Notes: generated by a model from the letters alone, not told the origin. 64,000 bases of DNA from Herbaspirillum sp. 3R11 (GCF_004563925.1 NZ_SPNJ01000004.1:649409-713408); one strand, 5' to 3'; counted from the stretch's first letter, positions 28,472-38,501 are shown. Numbers and translations are program-made.

Positions 28472-28892
28472 GAGGAAGGTACAAAAAACCGGGTCCGGCT
28501 GATGCCTTATGGTGTCCATAAGACAAGGCGGGAAACGATCGGAGCGTGAGAAGGGGAAGCGTGGCGCGCAGGAAAACGCGCATGGCGCATTATACCGGCT
28601 GGCCGAAATTCCTTCAGGCCTCCGGTTGCGGTACGGCAACGCTACCGCAACAAACACGGAACGTATGAGGACTGTTGTACGGCCGCCTTGTCATCGTCGG
28701 CGGTTACTACGTCCGCAATCTTTTTTTTGATGATCGCTCAACATTCGTTCAGCAATTTATGAAAAAGATGTCACACTCATTGCAAACAATAATTCGATGA
28801 AATGCCGTCAAGAAATGGCAAATTTGGCCGACATTTTCATACTACTTAGAATGTTTAAGTTGTCAATTTCGGGGAAGCGTTCAGGAAGATTC
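28472..28892. other. 421-bp intergenic region between divergent genes
   Basis: No gene found. It must hold the promoters of the leftward Bcr-type transporter and the rightward binding-protein/GGDEF pair. A short hairpin (CTTATGG paired with CCATAAG) lies near the transporter end. Bases after about 28720 are distinctly AT-richer than the surroundings, as expected for a promoter zone; I cannot fix a -10/-35 pair with confidence. Confidence 0.5.
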
Positions 28893-30218
28893 ATGGGTGA
28901 GGGAAGAATAAAAAGAATCGCAGCGTGGGCTGTTTCCCCTGCCTCCCGGTTGCTTGCCGCTTTCCTGTTGTGCCTGCTGGCGGCGTGCGGACAGGATGCC
29001 GACAACGATGCTGCCGACCAGACTTCATTTGCGCAAACGCAAATCACCGCGCTGGTCTGGGCGCCCGACTGGCCCGATGAAATGCACCGCATCGCCGACG
29101 CGTTCCATCACGCGCATCCGGACATCAGTGTCGACGTGCAATTCATGATCGGCAATTCGGTCGAAGAAAATCTCAAACCCAAAGTCGCCACCCATAACCT
29201 GCCCGACCTGGTGTCGGTCAATCCCAACGCCTACAGCGCCGAGCTGGCTGAACAGGGCGTATTGGCCGAGCTCGGAGAGACCGCAGCGTGGGACAACATG
29301 CTGGAGTCGCTCAAGCCCGACTGGACCAGCCGGCATGGCAAGCGCTTCGGCATTTCCGGCGGCGTCGCGGCGACGCTGATCTATTACAACAAGGAGATGT
29401 TCAAGCGCGCCGGCATCGCTGCGCCGCCGACCAACTTCGAGGAATTCCTGGCGGCCTGCGCCGCGCTCAAGAAAGCCGGCTTCACGCCGATGGTCTGGAC
29501 CGGCGCCTTCCCCAATACGCTGGCCAACGGGCCGTTCAGTTTCGGCTTCGCCAACAACGTGGCGGCGCGCCACCCACACGACTGGAAGCAGCGCATCGCC
29601 GACGGCAGCCTCGACCTCCGCAACGGCGACGCCGTCGACATCTTTTCCAAAATCAAGCTGATCGCCGACAAGGGTTACCTGCAGCGCGGCTACATGAACA
29701 CCAGTTACGACGAAGGCATACAGCTGTTCGCCGACGGCAAGGCGGCGATGGCGTTCCAGGGGACATGGTCGTCGGGCGCGCTGATGCATGGCAAGGATTT
29801 CAGCGCCGGCGTGTTCGTGCCGCCCTGGAATGCGCGCGGCAAAACCGTGGTGCCGGTAGTCGGCAGCGAGACCGGCTTCGCCGTCTGCGACACGCGCAAC
29901 AAGAAGGCGGCGCTGCAGTTTCTCGAATTCATCTACGGCGAGGGCTTTGCGATCCAGCAGAACAAGCGCCAGAATATCCCGCCGCTCAAGCAGGTCAGCG
30001 GCAAGGTGGTGAGCGACCCGCAGATCGTCGACTACATCCGGCAGGTGACGCAGGCGCCGCTGACGGCGCCGCTCTATTACTCCTACCTGCCGACCAACAC
30101 CATCGACTTGCTGCATCCACTGCTGCAAGAAGTCTTGTTCGGCCAGATCTCGCCGCGCCAGGCCGCCCTGACACTCGACAGATCGGTCCGCCATGAAGCG
30201 CGCACGGAGAACAAATAA
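28893..30218 (+). CDS. Family-1 (sugar-type) extracellular solute-binding lipoprotein, orphan
   Basis: 441 aa from the ATG with AGGAA just upstream. The signal LLAAFLLCLLAAC gives a lipidated Cys near residue 31, so the protein is membrane-anchored. The rest is SBP_bac_1: ALVWAPDWPDEMHRIADAFH, PDLVSVNPNAYSAELAEQGVL, GISGGVAATLIYYNKEMFKRAG, then AFQGTWSSGAL and VVGSETGFAVCD. Such proteins bind oligosaccharides or glycerol-phosphate compounds. No permease or ATPase follows; instead a membrane diguanylate cyclase begins 51 bases later. That makes a sensing role more likely than transport. Confidence 0.85.
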   Translation: MGEGRIKRIAAWAVSPASRLLAAFLLCLLAACGQDADNDAADQTSFAQTQITALVWAPDWPDEMHRIADAFHHAHPDISVDVQFMIGNSVEENLKPKVATHNLPDLVSVNPNAYSAELAEQGVLAELGETAAWDNMLESLKPDWTSRHGKRFGISGGVAATLIYYNKEMFKRAGIAAPPTNFEEFLAACAALKKAGFTPMVWTGAFPNTLANGPFSFGFANNVAARHPHDWKQRIADGSLDLRNGDAVDIFSKIKLIADKGYLQRGYMNTSYDEGIQLFADGKAAMAFQGTWSSGALMHGKDFSAGVFVPPWNARGKTVVPVVGSETGFAVCDTRNKKAALQFLEFIYGEGFAIQQNKRQNIPPLKQVSGKVVSDPQIVDYIRQVTQAPLTAPLYYSYLPTNTIDLLHPLLQEVLFGQISPRQAALTLDRSVRHEARTENK

Positions 30219-30269
30219 AGTCATGATCCACGCGCCCGCTCCCGACCAACGCAGCAAGGACATCGCCGC

Positions 30270-32006
30270 ATGAAGAAGATGCTCGACCTGCTGTCGCTCA
30301 AGCTGTTGCGCCGGATCGAGATCCGCTACCGGTTGATCAATTCCTTTTTGCTGGTGTCGATGCTGCCGCTGCTGATCGCCGGTATCGTCGCGTATCGCGA
30401 ATCGAGCAACGCCTCGCAGGAAAAGGTCCGCATCTTCGCCGGCGAAGTGGTCAAGCAGGTGGCGCAGAACATGCTCCAGCAGATCGAGAAGATCGAATCC
30501 TCGAGCGAAGAACTGGCGATGTCCGAACGCATGCAGCATGCGCTGGCCGCCTACTACAGCAAGAACCCTTCCGAACGCGCCGCCGGCCACGCCGACATCA
30601 TTCGCCTGCTGCTGGAGAACTACGGCTCCTTCGAATACGTCAACCAGAAATACGTACTCGACCGCCGTCATCGCATCATGGATCCGCAGGTATTCGCCCA
30701 GCTCGGCGACGGCGTGGCGCGTTTCGCCGAAGATGCGCCCGACATGAAGGGCCGTCCCTACTGGGACGTCTACAGCACCGCCACCGGACAGAAGAGCGTG
30801 GTGATGCTGCGCGACATCCTGTTCAAGGGAAACAATCGCGTCGCCGGCACGCTGTTCGTCGGCCTGCGGCCGCTGCACTTCTCGCGCATCTTCGAATCGG
30901 TCAACCTCGGCTACGGCTCGCGCATGCTGGTGATCGACGCCCGCGACGGCCACGTCATCGTGAGCGCCAACGCTGCCAACGCGGCCTACGCCGCCGGCGA
31001 CAATGCGCCGGAGTCGGGCCTGGTCGCCGCGATCGCGCGCAGCGTGGCGGAACAGCGCGACAATTTCGTGTCTTACCGCGACGGTGACAACAAGAAGCAG
31101 CTCGCCGCTTTTGCCCCGGTGCCGCACACCAACTGGATGGTGGTCAACATCACGCCGCTCAATGCGCTCAATACCGAAGTGCGCTCGATCCGCAACAAGA
31201 TCATCGTCATCGGCGTGCTGTGTTTCATCCTGGCGCTGGTGCTGTCGTTCATCATCGCGCGCAGCATTTCGCTGCCGCTCAAGCAGCTGGTCGGTGTGAT
31301 GAAGGCCACCCGCACCGGCAACTATCTGATCCGCATGGATTACGAAGGCAAGGATGAAATCGCGGAGTTGTCGCAGCGCTTCAACGACATGGCCAGCAAG
31401 GTGCATCAGCACAATGAACGGCTGGAAGAACTGGTGGCCGAACGCACGCGCGAACTGGAGCAGGCCAACCATCAGCTGGAAGCCCTCAGCGCCACCGACA
31501 GCCTGACCGGCATCGCCAACCGGCGCCGGTTCGACGAAGCACTCAGCGCCGAGTTGCGGCGCGCGGTGCGCTCGCAGAAACCGCTGGCGCTGATGATGCT
31601 CGACGTCGATTATTTCAAGAATTACAACGATCGCTACGGCCACCTGGCCGGCGATGATTGCCTGCGCACCATCGCGCGCGTGCTGCGCACCAGCTCGCGC
31701 CGCGCCACCGATCTGGCGGCGCGTTACGGCGGTGAAGAGTTCGCGGTGATCGTGGCTGAAAGCGACAGCGCCAATGCGCTGCTGCTCGCAGAAAATATTC
31801 GCAATGCGGTTGCCGCATTGCAGATCCCGCATGAGGACTCTCCCTTCGGCAGCGTCACCTGCAGCATCGGCGTTACTGCCGTGCAGGTCGACGAGAACAT
31901 GAGCACCGATACGCTGCTGCGGCTGGCCGATGTCGCGCTCTATCAGGCCAAGGCGCTCGGCCGCAATCGCGTGACGCTGAGCGATCAGCCAGGTGCGGCC
32001 GGATGA
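30270..32006 (+). CDS. Membrane diguanylate cyclase (periplasmic sensor, HAMP, GGDEF)
   Basis: 578 aa. Membrane helix at about 22-43, periplasmic sensor of dCache type to about 308, second helix 311-330, HAMP about 331-383, a coiled linker, then GGDEF. The active site is GGEEF at 487-491, and the inhibitory I-site RATD (478-481) sits exactly five residues before RY-GGEEF, so product inhibition is expected. It should make cyclic di-GMP at the membrane. Cotranscribed with the binding lipoprotein, which may deliver ligand to the periplasmic domain. Confidence 0.9.
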   Translation: MKKMLDLLSLKLLRRIEIRYRLINSFLLVSMLPLLIAGIVAYRESSNASQEKVRIFAGEVVKQVAQNMLQQIEKIESSSEELAMSERMQHALAAYYSKNPSERAAGHADIIRLLLENYGSFEYVNQKYVLDRRHRIMDPQVFAQLGDGVARFAEDAPDMKGRPYWDVYSTATGQKSVVMLRDILFKGNNRVAGTLFVGLRPLHFSRIFESVNLGYGSRMLVIDARDGHVIVSANAANAAYAAGDNAPESGLVAAIARSVAEQRDNFVSYRDGDNKKQLAAFAPVPHTNWMVVNITPLNALNTEVRSIRNKIIVIGVLCFILALVLSFIIARSISLPLKQLVGVMKATRTGNYLIRMDYEGKDEIAELSQRFNDMASKVHQHNERLEELVAERTRELEQANHQLEALSATDSLTGIANRRRFDEALSAELRRAVRSQKPLALMMLDVDYFKNYNDRYGHLAGDDCLRTIARVLRTSSRRATDLAARYGGEEFAVIVAESDSANALLLAENIRNAVAALQIPHEDSPFGSVTCSIGVTAVQVDENMSTDTLLRLADVALYQAKALGRNRVTLSDQPGAAG

Positions 32007-32240
32007 TCTGCGGCCGCGTCGTGGCGTGACTTGATCGAGCCTGATCCGGCGTGATCAAGCAGACAACTTTGCTGCAATGCGACGCTGTCGGACCATGTGT
32101 AAAGGTCCGTAACTGACGACCATTTCCCGGCCTTTTCCCCGGATCGCTGAGTGCCTCGGCGGACTACCATGCAGGGCTGGTCCTGCCCTCTCCCATGCGC
32201 AGGTTGCACAAAAAACAATATTGAGACGAAAGAAGATCAA

Positions 32241-33965
32241 ATGAAAAATATGCGCATCGGCTCGCGCCTGGGCCTGGGTTTTGCATTGGTGTTGTCACTG
32301 CTGGTGCTGATGACGATCATCGGTGTATGGCGACTGCAGGACATCGGCGGCCGCACCGCCACCATGATCGCGCTGGACCTGCAGAAAGAACGGCTGGCAT
32401 CCGAATGGGCTGCCAACATCGACGCCAACGGCGTACGCACGATTGCGGTCATCAAGAGCAACAACGCCGATCACCAGAAGTTCTTCAAGGACCAGATGGC
32501 CGGCACGGTCGATCGCACCAGCTCCGTTCAGAAGCAACTCGACGAACTGATCAAGTCGGATGAAGGACGCAAGCTGTTCGACGCACTGCTGGCGCAACGC
32601 AAGGTCTACAACGACCTGCGCAACAAGGTCATCAAGATCAAGGAGAGCGGCGACGAAGCGGCGGCGCTGAGCGCACTCGAGGGCGAACTGATCCCCGCGA
32701 TGAAGGAATACTCTGCGCGCGTAAATGCCGTGGCGACGCATCAGCGCGACGTCATCAACCGCAACGCGGCGATCGTCGACGAGCAATACCGTTCGGGCCG
32801 CACGATCCTGATTGCGGTGGGCGTACTGGCGCTGCTGGTCGGCATCATTGCCTCGTGGCGTCTGTCCGACGGCATCACGCGACCGCTGCGCCGCGCGGTG
32901 CAGGCTACGTCTGCGGTCGCCGCCGGTGACCTCAGCACGCACGTCGTGGTTGATCGCAAGGATGAAATCGGACAGTTGCTGCAGGGCTTGCACGACATGT
33001 CGCAGAACTTGCTCAAGACCGTGCGCGAAGTTCGCAGCGGCGCCGACACCATCGCCACAGCGTCCGCCGAAATCGCCACCGGCAATCTCGACCTGTCGTC
33101 GCGCACCGAACAGCAGGCCGGCTCGCTGGAAGAAACCGCCTCGGCCATCGAACAACTGGCGTCGACCGTGAAGCAGAACGCCGACAATGCGCGGGAGGCG
33201 AATCAACTGGCGCTGACCGCCTCCAACGTCGCCATCGAAGGCGGTGCCGTGGTCGGCCAGGTGGTCGACACCATGGGCGCCATCAACGAATCGTCGCGCC
33301 GCATCGTCGACATCATCAGCGTGATCGACGGCATCGCGTTCCAGACCAACATCCTCGCATTGAATGCGGCGGTGGAAGCGGCGCGTGCCGGCGAACAGGG
33401 CCGCGGCTTTGCGGTGGTGGCAAGCGAAGTACGCAGTCTGGCGCAACGCTCGGCCTCGGCCGCCAAGGAAATCAAATCGCTCATCGACGACTCGGTCGAC
33501 AAGGTCGGCTCGGGCACGCGGCTGGTGGAACAAGCCGGCAAGACCATGACCGAGGTGGTCAGCAGCGTCAAGCGCGTGAGCGACATCGTCGCCGAGATCA
33601 GCGCCGCCACACAGGAACAAAGCACTGGCATCGGCGAAGTCAACCACGCCATCACGCAGATGGATCAGGTCACGCAACAGAATGCGGCGCTGGTGGAAGA
33701 AGCGGCTGCGGCAGCCGGTTCGCTGCAGGAACAAGCGGCAAAGCTGGCGCAGGTGGTGAGCGTATTCAAGCTCGACGACAACCAGGTAATGGCTGCGCCG
33801 AAGCCGGCGGCGGCGATGCGTAACATCACGCCACAGCGGCCGGTCATCGCCACCGCGAAACCGGCGCCGGCAGGCAGCAATGCGCCAAAGACCCGCGCCA
33901 TCGCCGCGCCGCAGCCGCGGCAGGCGCCGGCCAAGGAAAACGCCGACGACTGGGAAACATTCTGA
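32241..33965 (+). CDS. Methyl-accepting chemotaxis protein with CheR/CheB tether
   Basis: 574 aa. Helices at about 7-29 and 188-208 flank a four-helix-bundle-type periplasmic domain with repeated KERLASEWAANIDANG and RDVINRNAAIVDEQYR segments. HAMP follows, then a signalling domain whose tip [20 protein letters not shown] is at about 365-385. A Pro/Ala-rich flexible tail ends in DWETF, the pentapeptide that tethers CheR and CheB. AAAGAAGATC precedes the ATG. It shares a terminator with the convergent second receptor. Confidence 0.92.
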   Translation: MKNMRIGSRLGLGFALVLSLLVLMTIIGVWRLQDIGGRTATMIALDLQKERLASEWAANIDANGVRTIAVIKSNNADHQKFFKDQMAGTVDRTSSVQKQLDELIKSDEGRKLFDALLAQRKVYNDLRNKVIKIKESGDEAAALSALEGELIPAMKEYSARVNAVATHQRDVINRNAAIVDEQYRSGRTILIAVGVLALLVGIIASWRLSDGITRPLRRAVQATSAVAAGDLSTHVVVDRKDEIGQLLQGLHDMSQNLLKTVREVRSGADTIATASAEIATGNLDLSSRTEQQAGSLEETASAIEQLASTVKQNADNAREANQLALTASNVAIEGGAVVGQVVDTMGAINESSRRIVDIISVIDGIAFQTNILALNAAVEAARAGEQGRGFAVVASEVRSLAQRSASAAKEIKSLIDDSVDKVGSGTRLVEQAGKTMTEVVSSVKRVSDIVAEISAATQEQSTGIGEVNHAITQMDQVTQQNAALVEEAAAAAGSLQEQAAKLAQVVSVFKLDDNQVMAAPKPAAAMRNITPQRPVIATAKPAPAGSNAPKTRAIAAPQPRQAPAKENADDWETF

Positions 33966-34004
33966 TACGCGGCGAGCGCGTGCGGTCATGACGCCGCGCT
34001 AAAC

Positions 34005-34044
34005 AAAAAAGGGCGCCCGACTTGCATCGGGCGCCCTTTTTTTT
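34005..34044. terminator. Bidirectional terminator between two chemoreceptor genes
   Basis: A-run, GGGCGCCCGA stem, 6-base loop CTTGCA, exact complement and a T-run. Strong in both directions; it ends both convergent receptor genes. Confidence 0.92.
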
Positions 34045-34059
34045 ATTTCTTGCAGTCGC

Positions 34060-35604
34060 TTACAGTTTGAAGTGCCGCCCAGCTTCCGCCAGCTTGCCGG
34101 CCTGCGTCTGCAACAGTTCCGACGTCGCCGAGGCTTGCTCCACCAGCGCGGCGTTCTGCTGCGTGGTGTTGTCCATTTCGGTGACGGCCTGGTTGATCTG
34201 TTCGATGCCCTGGCTTTGTTCCTGGCTGGCGGTGGCGATCTCGCTCATGATGGCGGTCACGCGCTTGACGCTTTCGACCATCTCGCTCATGGTCGCGCCG
34301 GCCTGCTCCACCAGCTTGCTGCCGGAACCGACTTTTTCCACGGAATCACCGATCAGTTCCTTGATCTCCTTGGCGGCGGCCGCCGAGCGTTGCGCCAGGC
34401 TGCGCACTTCCGAGGCGACCACCGCGAAGCCGCGGCCCTGTTCGCCGGCACGCGCCGCTTCCACCGCCGCATTCAAAGCGAGGATGTTGGTCTGGAAGGC
34501 GATACCGTCGATCACGCTGATGATGTCGACGATCTTGTTCGAGGACTCGTTGATGGCGCCCATGGTGTCCACGACTTGCGACACCACGCCGCTGCCCTTG
34601 ACCGCGACGTCGGAAGCGTTCTGCGCCAGTTGGTTGGCCTGGCGCGCGTTCTCGGCGTTCTGCTTGACGGTGGAGGTGAGCTGTTCGATCGAGGCAGCGG
34701 TTTCTTCCAGCGAGCCGGCCTGCTGTTCGGTGCGCGACGACAGGTCGAAGTTGCCGGAAGCGATTTCGTTGGCTGCAGTGGAAATCGAATCGGTGCCGAT
34801 CTGCACTTCCGAGACGATCTTGCGCAGCCCGGTATTCATGTCGTCGAGCGCCTGCATCAGTTCGGCGATTTCGTCCTTGCCCTGCGTCTGGATGTTGGCG
34901 GTCAGGTCGCCGGCGGCCACCATCTTGGCGACCTCCAGAGCACGCTTCAACGGCGTCGTGATGCTGCGCGAAATGATCAGCACCGCGACCACGCTGATGA
35001 GCACCAGCAGCACACCCAGCGCCATCATCAGTTGCATGCCGCGCGTGCTGGAGCGGTTGATGTCGACGGCCATCTGGTCGATGGCTTTGCGCTGCGTCGC
35101 CAACAGCGCATTGACCTTGTCCGCATAGGCCTTGGACGCCGGCTCGAACACCTCCTTGTAGGCTTTCTCGGCGGCGGCGCCGTCACCGGTCTTGCGCGTA
35201 TTCATCACCAGTTCCTTGGCGGCCTGGTATTTGTTGCGGGCGGCGATGATTTCCTTGAACAGGGCCTTCTCGTCCTCCGAACTCAGGAGCGGTTCGATCT
35301 TCTTGATGATGCCGCTGCCGGACACGACGCTGGCGGCGATCGCTTCCTTGAAGGTATCTGCCAGATTGGCGTCAGAACTGCGCGCGATCATCGAAGTACG
35401 CACGATCGCCGAATACGTCAGCACGAACCAGTCCGCGACCAGCCTTTCCTTGGCCAGCGGCAATTCCATCATGGCGCTGGTGGCTTCTGCATTGCGCCTG
35501 GCATTGATCAATCCCATCGAAGTGGAAATGGTCGCCAGGATGAGAACGATGGCAAAACCGAAAATCAGGCGGCTGGAAATCCGCATGTTGGAAAGTTGTT
35601 TCAT
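34060..35604 (-). CDS. Methyl-accepting chemotaxis protein without C-terminal tether
   Basis: 514 aa. Start at [11 protein letters not shown]; upstream frame is shadow. Two membrane helices (about 12-33 and 191-211) enclose a helical-bundle sensor. The HAMP region and the signalling tip are very close in sequence to the receptor at 32241, reading [19 protein letters not shown] in both. It ends at [12 protein letters not shown], so the DWETF-type pentapeptide and flexible tail are absent. It should depend on tailed receptors in the same array for efficient adaptation. Ligand unknown. Confidence 0.92.
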   Translation of the reverse strand: MKQLSNMRISSRLIFGFAIVLILATISTSMGLINARRNAEATSAMMELPLAKERLVADWFVLTYSAIVRTSMIARSSDANLADTFKEAIAASVVSGSGIIKKIEPLLSSEDEKALFKEIIAARNKYQAAKELVMNTRKTGDGAAAEKAYKEVFEPASKAYADKVNALLATQRKAIDQMAVDINRSSTRGMQLMMALGVLLVLISVVAVLIISRSITTPLKRALEVAKMVAAGDLTANIQTQGKDEIAELMQALDDMNTGLRKIVSEVQIGTDSISTAANEIASGNFDLSSRTEQQAGSLEETAASIEQLTSTVKQNAENARQANQLAQNASDVAVKGSGVVSQVVDTMGAINESSNKIVDIISVIDGIAFQTNILALNAAVEAARAGEQGRGFAVVASEVRSLAQRSAAAAKEIKELIGDSVEKVGSGSKLVEQAGATMSEMVESVKRVTAIMSEIATASQEQSQGIEQINQAVTEMDNTTQQNAALVEQASATSELLQTQAGKLAEAGRHFKL

Positions 35605-35760
35605 GATGGTTGCGTCCCCGCGTACTGTCGTTGTGTTTATATTTCCCTGGCGCCGGTTCTGGTCCGGGCTCTGATGCAGGTTACCGCGTTTTTTCGCGAT
35701 GGCAAACACAAGTTTGGGCGAAAGCAACACTGCTGCGCAGCAGCATGCAAGACGGTCCGT

Positions 35761-36306
35761 TCAGCGCTCCACGCGCACCTCGACTTCGCGCTCGACATAG
35801 TCCCATTCGGGCGTGGCGCGCAGCGCCGCCAGCAGCTCGTCAAAGGCGGCCGCATCGGCCGGCGTAAACTCGAACCAGGTGAGGAAATCGAAGGGCTGCG
35901 CCTCGGCCAAGTCGCGGCAATGGTGCAGGCGGCGTGCAATCGGCGGCAGGTAGCGCAGGCCGATCTCGATGTGGCGCGAGCGAGTTTCAAGGATGTCGCG
36001 CCGCTCCTGTTGGGTCAGGGCCCACCAGGCGGCGCTCTTGCGGATGGGAATCAAGGCGGCGCAAGTCGAGCCGGGACGATTCAGGCCTTGCTGAACGGCA
36101 AGCAGGCGCTGCTTTTCGGCGTGTTCGGTATAGCGCTCATTGCTGGTGACGCCTTGCAAGGTCCAAATGCCTGCTGCGGCCGGCTCGCCGTTGGCGATGG
36201 CCAGGTGCGTCGCCGACGGTAGCGTCGCGCCCTTGACGGCGTGTATTGCGGTGATGTGCCATACACCCTGCACACCGCCCGAGAACGTCCACAGGCGTTC
36301 GTTCAT
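35761..36306 (-). CDS. Chlorite dismutase-family heme protein (short clade)
   Basis: 181 aa, the length of the short, dimeric Cld clade. The C-terminal half is diagnostic: IPIRKSAAWWALTQQERRDI, SRHIEIGLRYLPPIARRLHH, FDFLTWFEFTPADAAAFDELL and RATPEWDYVEREV. One of the His in the SRHIEIG or RRLHHC segments is the likely proximal heme ligand. Short-clade members may split chlorite to chloride and O2 or act as peroxidase-like heme proteins. It is 76 bases after the Gfo/Idh stop on the same strand. Confidence 0.75.
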   Translation of the reverse strand: MNERLWTFSGGVQGVWHITAIHAVKGATLPSATHLAIANGEPAAAGIWTLQGVTSNERYTEHAEKQRLLAVQQGLNRPGSTCAALIPIRKSAAWWALTQQERRDILETRSRHIEIGLRYLPPIARRLHHCRDLAEAQPFDFLTWFEFTPADAAAFDELLAALRATPEWDYVEREVEVRVER

Positions 36307-36382
36307 TTCCGGCTCCCTTGTTGCGTTGTTATATGCAGCTTGGTCGCGCGGCGACGGCGTTTCTTACAAGGGAAGCAAATCG

Positions 36383-37438
36383 CTATGTCAGGCGCGTGAA
36401 AGGCACACGCACTCCTTCGGCATCGCTGCGCAGCGCCATGTCGATGATGGTCATGACGTCGACCGCGTCCTGCGCCGGCACCGGGAAGGCCTTGCCGTCC
36501 AGCAGCGTGTCGGCCAGCGCGCGGTAGAAGCCGGCGTAGTCGCCGTCCAGCGTGGCGTGCTCACCTTGCCTGTCCTGATCGCCGTCGACTTGCCTCAACC
36601 ATCCCGGAGGATTCTTGCCGAAGCCGGCGTCGCCGGGACGCAAGCCTGCCTTCAGTTGATCTTCCTGCACGTCGAGGCCGTTGATCAGGTAACTGCCGCG
36701 CGTGCCGTGCACGGTAAAGCGCGGCGGCGGCAAGGCGCTCAGCGCGCTGGCGTGCAGCACCACTTCCTTGTCGGCGTATTGCAATTGCAGATGGACGTAG
36801 TCCGGCACCTGCGCGTTGTCGCGCTGCTGTCGCACGGTGGCTGACAACGACTGCGGCGCACCGAACAAGGCCAACGCCTGGTCGATCAGATGCGGGCCGA
36901 GGTCGAACAGCAGGCCGCCGCCGTGCGCCGCTTCTTCGCGCCAGCGTTTCGGAATGACCGGACGGAAGCGATCGAAGTGCGATTCGAAATGCGTCACGCG
37001 GCCGAGCCCGCCGTCGGCGATCAGCGCGCGCAGCGTCATGAAGTCGCCATCCCAGCGACGATTGTGGAACGGTGCAAATAGCAGGCCACGCTGCACCGCC
37101 AGCCGCGCCAGTGCGTGCGCGTCGGCGGCGGACAAGGTGACCGGCTTGTCGACCACGACATGCTTGCCCGCTTCCAGCGCACGGTGCGCCAACGCGAAAT
37201 GGGTGTCGTTGGGCGTGGCGATGACGATGCAGGCGATGTCGTCACGCGCGATCAAGGCGTCGAAATCCGGCACGATGTCGACACTCTCCGCATCGGGATA
37301 ATCGGCGCGGGCGCGCCCGGCCTGCGACGTGGCGATCACGGCGAGTTCGGTGCGCCCGCTGCGGGCGATCACCGGCGCGTGGAAGGTGGCGCCGGCAAAG
37401 CCGTAGCCCAGCAAACCCAGTTTCAATTTCCCTGACAT
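36383..37438 (-). CDS. Gfo/Idh/MocA-family oxidoreductase
   Basis: 351 aa. N-terminal Rossmann domain with GLLGYGFAGATFHAP for NAD(P), then VIATPNDTHFALAHRAL and the substrate-site EKP-equivalent VVDKPVTLS. The C-terminal domain has GGGLLFDLGPHLIDQAL with the catalytic His. This closely follows YdgJ-type sugar or polyol dehydrogenases. It starts 25 bases after the yjdM stop, so the two are probably cotranscribed. Substrate not assignable. Confidence 0.88.
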   Translation of the reverse strand: MSGKLKLGLLGYGFAGATFHAPVIARSGRTELAVIATSQAGRARADYPDAESVDIVPDFDALIARDDIACIVIATPNDTHFALAHRALEAGKHVVVDKPVTLSAADAHALARLAVQRGLLFAPFHNRRWDGDFMTLRALIADGGLGRVTHFESHFDRFRPVIPKRWREEAAHGGGLLFDLGPHLIDQALALFGAPQSLSATVRQQRDNAQVPDYVHLQLQYADKEVVLHASALSALPPPRFTVHGTRGSYLINGLDVQEDQLKAGLRPGDAGFGKNPPGWLRQVDGDQDRQGEHATLDGDYAGFYRALADTLLDGKAFPVPAQDAVDVMTIIDMALRSDAEGVRVPFTRLT

Positions 37439-37463
37439 GGAATCGCTCCTCGTGCTGTGCGCT

Positions 37464-37805
37464 TCAGACTTTTTTGACGAACTCGGTCTTCAGACCCATC
37501 TGGCCGAAACCGTCGATCTTGCAATCGATGTCGTGGTCGCCGTCGACCAGGCGGATGTTCTTGACCTTGGTGCCGATCTTGACCACACCGCCGCCGCCCT
37601 TGAGCTTGAGATCCTTGATCACGGTCACGGTGTCGCCGTCCTGCAGGATGTTGCCGGCGGCATCGCGCCAGACCTTGCTGCTGTCTTCCGCGGCTTCGGC
37701 CGGCTTGATGGACCATTCATGGGCGCATTCGGGACAGACGTACAAGGCGCCGTCTTCGTAGGTGAATTCGGACTGGCATTGGGGACAAGGTGGCAAGGTG
37801 CTCAT
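37464..37805 (-). CDS. yjdM: PhnA/YjdM family zinc-ribbon protein
   Basis: 113 aa starting [14 protein letters not shown]. Zinc ribbon with CPQC and CPEC pairs at about 7-10 and 24-27, then the compact PhnA domain [23 protein letters not shown] and [14 protein letters not shown], ending with LKTEFVKKV. The family was once called alkylphosphonate-uptake protein PhnA, but it is not part of phosphonate breakdown and its role is unknown. Start chosen by domain edge; upstream in-frame codons are not conserved in the family. Confidence 0.9.
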   Translation of the reverse strand: MSTLPPCPQCQSEFTYEDGALYVCPECAHEWSIKPAEAAEDSSKVWRDAAGNILQDGDTVTVIKDLKLKGGGGVVKIGTKVKNIRLVDGDHDIDCKIDGFGQMGLKTEFVKKV

Positions 37806-37947
37806 GATGACTTTCGTGACGATGCGGCGGACACGCCGGATGCGTGTCGCCAGGTGCGCAGTATACCGCCCGCACATCGACGCCAACCATGTCCTCCAAC
37901 CGCTATACTAGCCATTGTCGTTGAATGACTTTCTAGCAGGAGTTGGC

Positions 37948-38379
37948 ATGCTGCAGTCGCTTTCCGGTATTCCCGTCCATACCTTGCGCAAGGAGTGTCC
38001 TCCGGGCGCCTGTGTGTGCGATCGCGAGAGCCTGCTCGACAGTGCCGCAGCAAACCCCGACACCGACGTGCGCGTGCTGATGCTGACGCAGGAACAGGAG
38101 CGCAGACTGCTCGAACGCATCGAGCAGATTTCCAGCTACGACGATTTGCAGCACGTGACCGGACTGCTTTACAAACAGCTCGGCGTGGTCTTGCGCATTG
38201 CGCCGAGTCCGCGCGAGGTGCGCACCGTGCGCGGTTTCCTGATCCTGCTGGAAGAACGTCCGGGCCTGTGCAAGAAAACCCGCCAGGCGGTGCCGGCGGC
38301 AATCCGCAAGTGCCTGGAAAGCAATCCCGACATCGCCTTCGCCATCCTCAATGCCCACGATCTGCTGGGCGGCGCCTGA
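37948..38379 (+). CDS. Conserved-looking hypothetical protein with a Cys cluster (143 aa)
   Basis: No family recognised. The start is fixed by AGGAGTTGGC ahead of the ATG. Near the front is KECPPGACVCDRESL, three Cys in eight residues that could bind a metal. The middle is a helix EQERRLLERIEQISSYDD followed by an all-helical region with two further Cys (GLCKKTR and RKCLES). No signal peptide or membrane segment, so cytoplasmic. It is divergent from yjdM with a 142-base spacer. Codon use matches the neighbours. Confidence 0.65.
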   Translation: MLQSLSGIPVHTLRKECPPGACVCDRESLLDSAAANPDTDVRVLMLTQEQERRLLERIEQISSYDDLQHVTGLLYKQLGVVLRIAPSPREVRTVRGFLILLEERPGLCKKTRQAVPAAIRKCLESNPDIAFAILNAHDLLGGA

Positions 38380-38501
38380 TCCTGGTACTTCCATCGCGCC
38401 GATATATTCAGAAATCGCGTAAGCATCATCGAAAGCATTCGTTCTGCTAAAACGTCGCTTTGTTTAGTCTTGATCCCTTGATAATTTTTCCGGGGCCGGA
38501 C

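Noticed and set aside
29025..31832. A 935-codon minus-strand frame
   Set aside because: Antisense to the binding lipoprotein and diguanylate cyclase, both of which have full domain signatures.
36081..36844. Plus-strand frame across the chlorite-dismutase-like gene start and the Gfo/Idh gene
   Set aside because: It covers the ends of two real minus-strand genes and has no ribosome site or family features.
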